Part shown: in pieces, positions 1-6,872 of the stretch
Layout: every line of letters starts with the position of its first letter
How positions within the stretch are numbered: position 1 is the stretch's first letter
Assembly: GCA_021780285.1 (NCBI GenBank)
Contig: JAJXZA010000144.1
Location: 1-11,574 of the forward strand
DNA from: Planctomycetota bacterium
GTDB taxonomy: Bacteria; Planctomycetota; Phycisphaerae; WQYP01
Reading direction: 5' to 3'
Length of the DNA: 11,574 nt
Position numbers and translations under genes: made by a program
The notes under the pieces: model-generated
Told to the model about the DNA's origin: nothing
Databases searched by the model: none
What the model saw: the letters and a program-made list of their open reading frames with translations, nothing else

Positions 1-63
1 GCGGGCGTTGGACCTTCTGGAGGTGTGCCCAGTACGGGGAAGCTGATTTTTGAATAATTCGCA

Positions 64-894
64 ATGCCTATGCGGGTGAAATGCGTTTTCTATATAAGGA
101 ACTTTGGATTAGAATATGCAGTTGCGGGCGAAAATAGCGACGGTTATCGCCTCGTATGGCACGATGAGTTTAATCGCGATGGACCGGTCAACCCGAATAA
201 TTGGGAGTATGAGCATGGCTTTGTGCGTGGTAAGGAGTTGCAGTGGTACCAGCCTCAGAATGCACGGTGCGTTGATGGGCGTCTGATTATTTCAGCCCGG
301 CAAGAGACTGTAGTTAATCCCGGCTATCAAGCAGATAGCCCCGATTGGAGAAAGCGGCGGCGGGTGGCGCATTACACCTCGTCAAGCATTAAAACCAGGG
401 GTAAGCACTCCTGGAAGTATGAAATATTTATCATGAGGGGTCGCATCAATACGCATCCAGGAAGTTGGCCGGCGTGGTGGACGATCGGAGACCATAAGCC
501 GTGGCCCGCAGGCGGAGAGATAGACATCATGGAGTACTATCGTGGCCACATCAACGCGAACGTCGCATGGCAGGGAGCCAATGGCTACGCGAAATGGAAA
601 TCGGTATTCAAGCCGATTGTTCAATTTCACGATCCTAATTGGTTAAGCCGCTTTCATATCTGGGCTATGCACTGGGAGCCTGATGCCATTCGGCTGTTTT
701 TAGATGGGCATCTGATGAATCATGTGGACCTATCTCAAACACACGATCCTCGGTACAACAATTATAATCCATTCCACCATAAAGCTTTTATGATTTTAAA
801 TCTCGCGATTGGTGGGGCCGGGGGTGATCCATCGCACACTGAATTTCCGGTGTTGTTTGAGGTGGATTATGTGCGCGTATATCAGCGCTTGTAA
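64..894 (+). CDS. Glycoside hydrolase family 16 protein (beta-glucanase/laminarinase-like)
   Basis: This 276-residue protein should cleave internal beta-linkages in a polysaccharide with retention of configuration. The family 16 active-site motif GEIDIMEYY is intact: Glu152 is the predicted nucleophile, Asp154 the helper and Glu157 the acid/base, in the ExDxxE (beta-bulge) form seen in laminarinases and agarases. Also visible are the N-terminal strand LVWHDEFNRDG (about 30-40), an aromatic WPAWWTIGD segment before the catalytic strand, and the closing strand FEVDYVRVYQ that ends most family 16 domains. The domain fills nearly the whole protein, so no binding module is attached. The N-terminus is odd: the first 21 residues are not a convincing signal peptide, although AVA before Gly22 could be a cleavage site, and no ribosome site precedes the ATG at 64. 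An in-frame stop lies at 55-57, so the gene cannot start earlier. The substrate cannot be named. The family call is very firm; the start is not. Confidence 0.9.
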   Translation: MPMRVKCVFYIRNFGLEYAVAGENSDGYRLVWHDEFNRDGPVNPNNWEYEHGFVRGKELQWYQPQNARCVDGRLIISARQETVVNPGYQADSPDWRKRRRVAHYTSSSIKTRGKHSWKYEIFIMRGRINTHPGSWPAWWTIGDHKPWPAGGEIDIMEYYRGHINANVAWQGANGYAKWKSVFKPIVQFHDPNWLSRFHIWAMHWEPDAIRLFLDGHLMNHVDLSQTHDPRYNNYNPFHHKAFMILNLAIGGAGGDPSHTEFPVLFEVDYVRVYQRL

Positions 895-937
895 CAGCGG
901 CAGTATAAGCCCGGGCTGAAACCAACCGTTGCCGCTG
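895..937. terminator. Possible bidirectional terminator between convergent genes
   Basis: The 57-bp gap between the converging hydrolase and decarboxylase genes starts with CAGCGGCA (895-902), whose exact reverse complement TGCCGCTG lies at 930-937. The 27-nt interval contains a second perfect palindrome, AGCCCGGGCT (908-917). Nested symmetry at a convergent junction suggests a transcript-ending structure for both sides. There is no T-run, so it is not a canonical intrinsic terminator. Confidence 0.35.
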
Positions 938-951
938 CCCAACGATCCGTC

Positions 952-1941
952 CTATAAGCCAAGCTTTTGGCGATAAAATGAAACTGTTTTTTCAAGCCCT
1001 TGCCGGCGGGCAATGGTTGGTTGCCAACCGAGAAGCTTTTTGGCAAGGGCAATATCGGGGCAGCGCTGCTTAGGGTCGTCGGGCGGGAGCGGCAGGTGCG
1101 TGATAACGCTTCGTGAGCCGGCAATCTCACGAATTTCGTGCGCGAGATGCAGCACGGTCACTTCATCAGGATTGCCAATATTGACGGGCAAATGATAATC
1201 AGGGCATTCCATAAGCAACAGAAATCCGCGGATTTCATCGTCTACATAGCACAACGATCGCGTCTGTGAACCGTCGCCTTGTACCGTCATGGGTTGATGC
1301 GTGAGAGCCTGCTTGATAAATGCGGGAACAACACGGCCGTCATCGAGGGCGAGCCTTGGGCCGTAGGTGTTGAAGATGCGCACCAGGCGTGTGTCTACGT
1401 TGCGTTCACGGTGATACGCCATGGCGGCGGCTTCCATAAAGCGTTTGGCTTCATCGTACATACTGCGCATGCCATTAGGGTTTACATGGCCCCAGTAAGT
1501 TTCTTTTTGCGGATGCTCCAGCGGGTCGCCGTAACATTCACTGGTAGAGGCCATAAAAATGCGGGCGCCGGTGCGCTCGGCCAATTCCAATAGATTCATG
1601 GTAGCCAGTGAATTGATTTTAAGTGTGACCACCTGATGTTTGACGTAGCCCACGGGGCTGGCCGGGCTTGCGAGATGAAAAATGCGGTCGAACTTTGCGT
1701 TGGCAATGTCGCTTGGGAGCGGCTGGCACAGGTCGGCTTGTACAAACTTGAAGCGATTGTCGCTGGCCAGATGCGCGATGTTGTCTTTGGAGCCGGTGAT
1801 AAGAGAATCTACACCGGTTACTTCGTGGCCAATAGCCAGCAAGGCGTCGGTAAGATGCGACCCCAAAAAACCGGCCGCTCCGGTCACCAGAACGCGTCCC
1901 GGTTTGGGGTTAAAACTTGCGGGCATGTTGGCTAAGGTCAT
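952..1941 (-). CDS. UDP-glucuronate decarboxylase (UDP-xylose synthase)
   Basis: A cytosolic short-chain dehydrogenase/reductase-type enzyme that oxidises and decarboxylates UDP-glucuronate to UDP-xylose, a precursor of surface or secreted polysaccharides. Counting from the ATG at 1941 (329 residues), the Rossmann motif TGAAGFLGSHL has glycines 21, 24 and 27. HLASPASP, TSECYGDPLEHPQ (Thr133, Ser134, Glu135), the catalytic YxxxK pair Tyr162/Lys166, RIFNTYGPR, DDGRVV, GDGSQTRS and the C-terminal PLPPDDPKQRCPDI block are all hallmarks of the decarboxylase subgroup rather than of 4-epimerases or dTDP-glucose dehydratases. An in-frame GTG at 1953 would add four residues; the ATG is preferred because GAGAG lies a few bases before it. 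The gene follows thrS on the same strand with a 59-bp gap, so co-transcription is possible. Length is normal for a soluble bacterial enzyme, without the membrane anchor of animal forms. Confidence 0.93.
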   Translation of the reverse strand: MTLANMPASFNPKPGRVLVTGAAGFLGSHLTDALLAIGHEVTGVDSLITGSKDNIAHLASDNRFKFVQADLCQPLPSDIANAKFDRIFHLASPASPVGYVKHQVVTLKINSLATMNLLELAERTGARIFMASTSECYGDPLEHPQKETYWGHVNPNGMRSMYDEAKRFMEAAAMAYHRERNVDTRLVRIFNTYGPRLALDDGRVVPAFIKQALTHQPMTVQGDGSQTRSLCYVDDEIRGFLLLMECPDYHLPVNIGNPDEVTVLHLAHEIREIAGSRSVITHLPLPPDDPKQRCPDIALAKKLLGWQPTIARRQGLEKTVSFYRQKLGL

Positions 1942-2000
1942 ATATACTCTCACAATGTAAGGGACGCTTCACGTCGGTCGCAAATGTTTTATCGGCCGTT

Positions 2001-4022
2001 TTAGGCCGGAACTTCATGCCGGTTAGCGTCGGGGCCGATAACGGCAGGTTCGGCAAGGCGATCGGATATTTCGGCCGATATCTTTTCAATAAAAGTCTTA
2101 AGAGGCATGGGGCCGAGGTCTTGATCTTTACGCGTTCGCACAGCGACTGCAGAAGTTTCCTGCTCTTTAGCGCCCACGACCAGCAGGTAGGGTATTTTTT
2201 GTTCACGGGCGCGGCGGATTTTGGCGCCGATTTTGTCATTGCCCGCATCGAGTTCGGCGCGGATGCCGGTTGTCGTAAGCTGCTGAACGACGCCTCGAGC
2301 GTATGGCAAAAACTTTTCGCTGATGCTAAGTACTATCGCCTGCACCGGGCTAAGCCATGTGGGAAATGCACCTGCAAAGTGTTCAATGAGTATGCCGGTG
2401 AAACGCTCCATGGAGCCGAACGGCGCCCGGTGAATCATAACTGGGCGATGGGGGGTGTTGTCTGCGCCCGTATATTCAAGAGCAAAGCGTTCGGGCAATA
2501 CATAATCCAGTTGGACGGTTCCAAGCTGCCATTGGCGGCCAATGACATCCTTCACCAAAAAATCGAGCTTCGGCCCGTAAAAGGCGGCTTCGCCAATGGC
2601 CTCCTGCGATGTAATGCCCACCTCTTTGACGATTTTGCGGAGGGTTGCCTCGGCCTGATCCCATAGTGCGGGGTTGCCGGCATATTTGTCGCTGGCAGGG
2701 TCTCGCAGGCTTACGCGGCACTGGTAATCAGTAAAGCCCAAGGTCTTAAAAACCAGTAGCACCATATCCACGGTGGATCGCAATTCGGCTTCCACCTGTT
2801 CGGGTGTGCAGAACAGGTGGGCATCGTCCTGAGTGAAGCCGCGGACGCGCGTCATGCCGGAAAGTTCGCCCGACTGTTCAAAGCGGTAAACCGTACCAAA
2901 TTCGGCGAGGCGAATGGGTAGGTCACGGTAGCTGCGCGGTTCAGCGGAGTAGATTTGAATGTGATGCGGGCAGTTCATGGGTTTAAGCAGGTATTCGCTT
3001 TCGTCACCGCTATCGCGCTCTTTCATTTTAATGGTGGGAAATTGCGAATCTTTGTAGTAAGGATAGTGCCCGCTGGTTTTGTACAGGTTAATGTTGCCGA
3101 TGTGCGGCGTGTATACGGCGTTATAACCGCGGCGGGCAAGCTCGATTCGCATGAAGTTTTCAAGCTCCTGCCGGACGATGCCTCCCTTGGGCATCCACAA
3201 AATAAGCCCGCTGCCGACAAGGGGCGAAATGGTAAACAGGCCAAGCTGTTTGCCTAGAACGCGGTGATCACGCTTTTTTGCTTCGGCAAGCTGATGAATA
3301 TGGGCGTCCAATTCGGCCTTGCTGAAAAAGGCCATGCCATAAACGCGCTGCAGTTGCTGCTGGCTTGCGTCACCGTGCCAATAAGCGCCGGCGACGCTGG
3401 CGAGTTTAAATGCGCCAATGCGCCCGGTGGCGGGCAGGTGGGGGCCGCGGCAAAGGTCTTCCCAGTTTTTGCCTGGCTCACCGGTGGCATAAAAGCTGAT
3501 CGGGGCATTGGGGTCTTGCGACAATGCTCGCTGGGCATTGTCTACTTTGTATGGATTGCCCTGCGCGGCGAGCTTTTGAAGCGCAGCGCTGGTGGGCATT
3601 TCGTAACGCGTGAACGGACGATTTTCTGTGACGATTTGGGCCATCGCCGCTTCTATGCGCGGAAAGTCTTCTTCGCGAATAGGCTCGGTGAGCTCAATAT
3701 CATAATAAAATCCGGTATCAACGGGGGGGCCGTAGGCCAACTTGGCTTCGGGGTAGAGTTGGGTGATGGCCTCCGCCATGACGTGGGCTGTGGAGTGCCG
3801 CAACAGGTACATGGCGTTGGTATCATCCGCCTTTGCGGTAACAATGGCGACGGCGGCGTCTTTGGTGATGGGGGCGTTAAGGTCGCTTAGGACGCCATCC
3901 ACCAAAGCTCCAATGGCATCTTTTGCCAATCGCGGGCCGATAGAGGCGGCGATTTGTGCCGCCGTTACGGTTGGTGCGTTAAAGTCTTTGATAGCTCCAT
4001 TAGGAAGGGTAATCTTAATCAT
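2001..4022 (-). CDS. thrS: Threonyl-tRNA synthetase
   Basis: Charges tRNA-Thr with threonine in the cytoplasm and hydrolyses mischarged Ser-tRNA-Thr. At 673 residues it has the full bacterial arrangement. A TGS domain covers about 1-62. The editing domain carries HxxxH (His76, His80) and CxxxH (Cys191, His195). The class II catalytic core spans about 250-550, and the C-terminal anticodon-binding domain about 558-655. The catalytic zinc ligands are visible as Cys351 (NCPHH), His402 (DDAH) and His531 (IHRA). Motif 2 is YRFEQSGELSGMTRVRGF and motif 3 lies around HRAPFGSMERF. The start is fixed by an in-frame TGA ten bases before the ATG. No clear Shine-Dalgarno site is present, but a 6-bp-stem palindrome (4040-4053) sits in the leader. 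The protein ends with a short extra tail rich in Asp, Asn and Glu. No infC follows it here; the next gene is the UDP-glucuronate decarboxylase. Confidence 0.98.
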   Translation of the reverse strand: MIKITLPNGAIKDFNAPTVTAAQIAASIGPRLAKDAIGALVDGVLSDLNAPITKDAAVAIVTAKADDTNAMYLLRHSTAHVMAEAITQLYPEAKLAYGPPVDTGFYYDIELTEPIREEDFPRIEAAMAQIVTENRPFTRYEMPTSAALQKLAAQGNPYKVDNAQRALSQDPNAPISFYATGEPGKNWEDLCRGPHLPATGRIGAFKLASVAGAYWHGDASQQQLQRVYGMAFFSKAELDAHIHQLAEAKKRDHRVLGKQLGLFTISPLVGSGLILWMPKGGIVRQELENFMRIELARRGYNAVYTPHIGNINLYKTSGHYPYYKDSQFPTIKMKERDSGDESEYLLKPMNCPHHIQIYSAEPRSYRDLPIRLAEFGTVYRFEQSGELSGMTRVRGFTQDDAHLFCTPEQVEAELRSTVDMVLLVFKTLGFTDYQCRVSLRDPASDKYAGNPALWDQAEATLRKIVKEVGITSQEAIGEAAFYGPKLDFLVKDVIGRQWQLGTVQLDYVLPERFALEYTGADNTPHRPVMIHRAPFGSMERFTGILIEHFAGAFPTWLSPVQAIVLSISEKFLPYARGVVQQLTTTGIRAELDAGNDKIGAKIRRAREQKIPYLLVVGAKEQETSAVAVRTRKDQDLGPMPLKTFIEKISAEISDRLAEPAVIGPDANRHEVPA

Positions 4023-4396
4023 AATAAATCAATGTCCCAACCGCACATGCGGTGAAAAAACGTGGTTTCCGCCACCCCAAGGCAAGATAGTATCGGTGGG
4101 GCCGCCCGCTTGCAAGGTGACGGTCGCTGTTTTAACGCCCATTAATGCAGTGTTGCCGCTATGATTATTTCGCGGGTACGAACGCCTTAGGTCTGCGGCT
4201 GTGTCGGTAGAAAGCCCGAGGAACGTCGCTTTTATTATTTGAACCAAAGCGTATTATTACTGTTGTACAGTCGCTATTTTGAGGACGGCTGCAATGCGAG
4301 CACGATATGGCCTCCATTGCGTATTGCAGATCTATCGAAAAGGTCGGCATGGTCAAAAGAAGCGACACACGCGACGGAACCTTTTGGAGATGCGGC
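4023..4396. other. Divergent intergenic region between thrS and the lectin-like gene
   Basis: These 374 bases separate two genes that point away from each other, so promoters for both are expected here. I could not assign a convincing -35/-10 pair on either strand. The one symmetrical element is ACCGCA-CA-TGCGGT at 4040-4053, followed on the plus strand by GAAAAAA; in the thrS transcript it would form a short hairpin about 20 bases before the start codon. AT-rich stretches around 4231-4260 are plausible promoter territory. No tRNA, known riboswitch or T-box hallmark was recognised. A 72-codon minus-strand frame with a TTG start (4029-4247) crosses the gap but resembles nothing known. Confidence 0.4.
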
Positions 4397-5962
4397 ATGT
4401 CTACGGTTATCGCTAAGGTGGTGGCCGTTATTGCGGCGGTTGCGATTATTTTTCCGCTGGTAACAGTGCGCGCCGACGGTGGCGGCCAAGATGCCGGAGG
4501 CAATATTTTTGATAACGCAGACCAGTACCTTGCGCATCATCACTTCAACTCCAGTGGCTCGGTTACGGGCGGAAGCACCACCAACTCCGGCGACGCAAAG
4601 GATAAATCGGGTGGTGGTCAAAGCCCGTCGCCGCCATTGCCACGCCCTTTGTCCGAGCAACACCCGCAAGGCGGGCTGCCGCTCCATCCAAAACCAGGAG
4701 CTCCACCCAAGCCGGTGGAGCGCCGGCTGCCGGTAGCACAGCGTTTTTTTCCGAAAGACACTGCGGGTAAAGCCGCTATGGTGACTTACATCCGCGCGGC
4801 TCATCGCGTTCGCACGGCTTACTGGACAAGTGTAATCGCCGCGGAAAGACGCGAGCTTGCCACGCTGAACATTGCGCATAAGTCGCGTTCCATAGTTCAT
4901 ATGCCCGGCGAAACGGCACGGCTGGACGGGGCAATCAGGGCCTTGAAGCGACGGATAGACCGTGACCAGGCAAGGGCTATAAGCCTGCATCACTTTTATA
5001 TATTTGCTCGATTGCCGTGGCAGCCTACGATTGTGGTTAAGGCGGGCGAGGCGTTTCATATAAGTGCCCGGGGCGCTTGGACGATTTCGGTGAGCAATCC
5101 CCATTTTACGACCGATGCGGGAGGTTCTGCGATGGCCGCCGCGGATCATGGCGGCGGAGTGCTTATGGCCCAGGTCGGTGATGCGCAGCCAGTAGATATT
5201 GGCGTTAACGATGTGATCTCGCCACGCGAATCCGGCGTACTGTACCTGCAGCAGCAAGACAACGGCAGCCGCAACGACAATGGCGGCGCTGTGCGGGTGC
5301 GCATTCGCCTGGCAAGTCAGGACGAGATCGCCGCATTGCACAAGGGTTTGGTTGACGCTCCTACCGCCAAGGCCGTCGCGGCACCGAAGAATGTAATTGC
5401 CATCGAGGCGGGGTTGATTTTTAAGCGGGCGTTGGCGAGAGCCGAGCGGGCCTACTGGCTGGGAATTGTGAGTGCCCGTTTTACCGAGCATCAGAGTATG
5501 CAAATTGCCGCCCGGGCGGCCGCGCACGGCAAAACGCTGCGTGACGCCACTGAACTGACGCTTTTGACGCAACACATTCAAGACCGTTGGCTGATTGCCA
5601 AACGCCAATCCATCGGATTTTATCCTTACCGCGTTGCCGCACGGCCCGATTGGCAGCCGACTGTGCGCATCCACAAGGGCGAATTAGTCGTACTGCGGGC
5701 GGTTGGCCTCTGGAAGGCAGACAACGCGATTGGGTACTGCTCTGCGGCTGGGCCAACCGCTTACTCTACGCATGCGGGCGGCTTCCTCCAGATTCGCATG
5801 GGGCGCCATGGGGTTGCAGGTCGGCCGGGTACCGCGAGCACATTCAACTCGCCCGTTTCGGGAATGCTTTGGATGCGTATGTACTCCAACCATAAAAGAG
5901 ACGCCACCGGGGCCGTCGCCGTCTGGATTAAGCGGTCGTACCCCTTCAAGCTGGTACCATAA
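4397..5962 (+). CDS. Secreted protein with two helix-plus-PA-IL-like lectin repeats
   Basis: A 521-residue exported protein of unknown role. The ATG at 4397 is chosen because GGAG lies seven bases upstream and a classic signal peptide follows at once (about 1-26, cleavage after VRA); a 30-residue upstream extension would bury it. Residues about 27-118 are a low-complexity linker rich in Gly, Ser and Pro. Then come two similar units of about 170 residues. Each has a charged helical segment containing AYW (Tyr142-Trp143; Tyr353-Trp354), then WQPT (Trp208; Trp419) opening a beta-sandwich with the pattern KxGE, hydrophobic strand, G-x-W, GG(V/F)L, VG or MG, SG(V/M)L(Y/W). This pattern resembles the PA-IL (LecA) galactose-lectin fold. 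Unit 1 ends with an Asp/Asn-rich loop (Asp288, Asp294, Asn295) where LecA binds calcium. Unit 2 has a loop at 496-504 without those residues. The lectin assignment comes from pattern recognition only; sugar binding is unproven. Confidence 0.75.
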   Translation: MSTVIAKVVAVIAAVAIIFPLVTVRADGGGQDAGGNIFDNADQYLAHHHFNSSGSVTGGSTTNSGDAKDKSGGGQSPSPPLPRPLSEQHPQGGLPLHPKPGAPPKPVERRLPVAQRFFPKDTAGKAAMVTYIRAAHRVRTAYWTSVIAAERRELATLNIAHKSRSIVHMPGETARLDGAIRALKRRIDRDQARAISLHHFYIFARLPWQPTIVVKAGEAFHISARGAWTISVSNPHFTTDAGGSAMAAADHGGGVLMAQVGDAQPVDIGVNDVISPRESGVLYLQQQDNGSRNDNGGAVRVRIRLASQDEIAALHKGLVDAPTAKAVAAPKNVIAIEAGLIFKRALARAERAYWLGIVSARFTEHQSMQIAARAAAHGKTLRDATELTLLTQHIQDRWLIAKRQSIGFYPYRVAARPDWQPTVRIHKGELVVLRAVGLWKADNAIGYCSAAGPTAYSTHAGGFLQIRMGRHGVAGRPGTASTFNSPVSGMLWMRMYSNHKRDATGAVAVWIKRSYPFKLVP

Positions 5963-6078
5963 CGGTTAGGCACTAAACACGGCCGATTACCTATTTCGCG
6001 AGCAATGCCAACCACCTGATGGCTACGGCGGTCGCCTGCACCTTTCGGCAACTCAATGCAGCCGGTAATATACCTTAT

Positions 6079-6684
6079 ATGATGACCGGAACGATGACCA
6101 ATCAAACGTGGGATGTGGGTAAGGCGGCGGGGCAATGCTCGGCGTGTCAAGTGGCACTGGCGGCGGGGGCTGCGTGTTGGGCCGCACTGATAGAAGTGCC
6201 TCCATCGGCAGAAAAGCCAAGTGTAAAAGCTGCCCAGCCGCAGCCGGCGGACTTTCAGCGGTTGGATTTTTGTCCGAATTGCTGGCAGGCGGGCAAGCGT
6301 CCGGAACCTCCGGGGCAGCTATTTTCTTACTGGAAAACCAGCATCCCTGAAACGCAGCCTAAAAAGAAGCTGTTCGTGGATGATTCGGTGTTGATAGACT
6401 TATTCAACCGCCTGGCCGAAAAACCCGACCTTCAGGACATGCAATTCCGCTTTGTGCTGGCATTGTTGCTTATGCGTAAACGTATCCTGCGATATGATGG
6501 CTGCGCGCCGCTTGGTGCCGAACAACTCGCTTTATTGCCGGATGCACATCCACAACCGGAAATGTGGCGCATGACGCTCCGCGGTGCAGCCGTACCATTG
6601 GAAGTGATTAACCCGCACTTGTCGGTGGAGCAAATAAGCAACGTATCGCAGCAGCTTTCGCAGATTCTGGCGGAAGACATCTAA
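6079..6684 (+). CDS. Zinc-ribbon-like hypothetical protein
   Basis: A cytoplasmic-looking protein of about 201 residues without signal peptide or membrane segment. Two CxxC pairs, Cys20/Cys23 (QCSAC) and Cys65/Cys68 (FCPNC), flank a region of about 40 residues and should form one zinc ribbon, although an Ala-rich stretch with a third cysteine (Cys33) separates them. The second half has KKKLFVDD followed by predicted helices containing FRFVLALLLMRKR, and ends in a helix beginning near the SVEQI segment. I do not recognise a named family and give no function. A protein-protein or nucleic-acid adaptor role would be a guess. The start is uncertain: ATG codons at 6019, 6079, 6082 and 6094 are in frame and none has a good ribosome site. 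I chose 6079 because recognisable domain sequence starts soon after it. It lies about 116 bases after the lectin-like gene on the same strand and could share its transcript. Confidence 0.7.
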   Translation: MMTGTMTNQTWDVGKAAGQCSACQVALAAGAACWAALIEVPPSAEKPSVKAAQPQPADFQRLDFCPNCWQAGKRPEPPGQLFSYWKTSIPETQPKKKLFVDDSVLIDLFNRLAEKPDLQDMQFRFVLALLLMRKRILRYDGCAPLGAEQLALLPDAHPQPEMWRMTLRGAAVPLEVINPHLSVEQISNVSQQLSQILAEDI

Positions 6685-6807
6685 TATTTGTGCACATGCG
6701 GCTTAATTGCTGTGAGATAATGGGCGAGCGGATGGGACGCATAATCGGGCGCCCTGCAAACGCAACATTATCGCGGTTGGTATATACACCCGTGTTCAAA
6801 GGGTGCC

Positions 6808-6851
6808 TGCGCCGGAGGACAACGCCTTGGCGCATCTTGGCCGTGTTTTTT
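6808..6851 (+). terminator. Weak hairpin plus T-run after the zinc-ribbon gene
   Basis: In the convergent gap between the zinc-ribbon and HtrA-like genes (6685-6872), TGCGCC (6808-6813) pairs with GGCGCA (6829-6834). A run of six T follows at 6846-6851. The T-run is 11 bases from the stem, too far for a textbook intrinsic terminator. Another palindrome, GGGCGCCC, is at 6747-6754. Nothing else was recognised in this gap. Confidence 0.25.
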
Positions 6852-6872
6852 AAAGGGCTTCTATGTCTGCGA

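Noticed and set aside
1..57. Eighteen codons open to a TAA at 55-57, possibly the end of an upstream gene
   Set aside because: Too short to judge; all three plus frames are open for a similar length and the peptide has no recognisable feature.
1917..2666. A 249-codon plus-strand frame antisense to thrS
   Set aside because: It lies opposite the strongly conserved catalytic and anticodon-binding regions of ThrRS and has no recognisable motif.
3264..3890. A 208-codon plus-strand frame antisense to the thrS editing domain
   Set aside because: Same reasoning: it overlaps the HxxxH and CxxxH editing motifs on the coding strand and shows no family features.
4029..4247. A 72-codon minus-strand frame ending just before thrS
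   Set aside because: It needs a TTG start without a ribosome site, matches no known family, and occupies the expected promoter region of thrS. Kept only as a remote possibility.
4274..5674. A 466-codon open frame antisense to the lectin-like gene
   Set aside because: The translation is rich in His, Arg and Gly with no domain pattern, and the plus-strand gene has a signal peptide, ribosome site and internal repeats. The open frame is a by-product of GC-rich codon usage.
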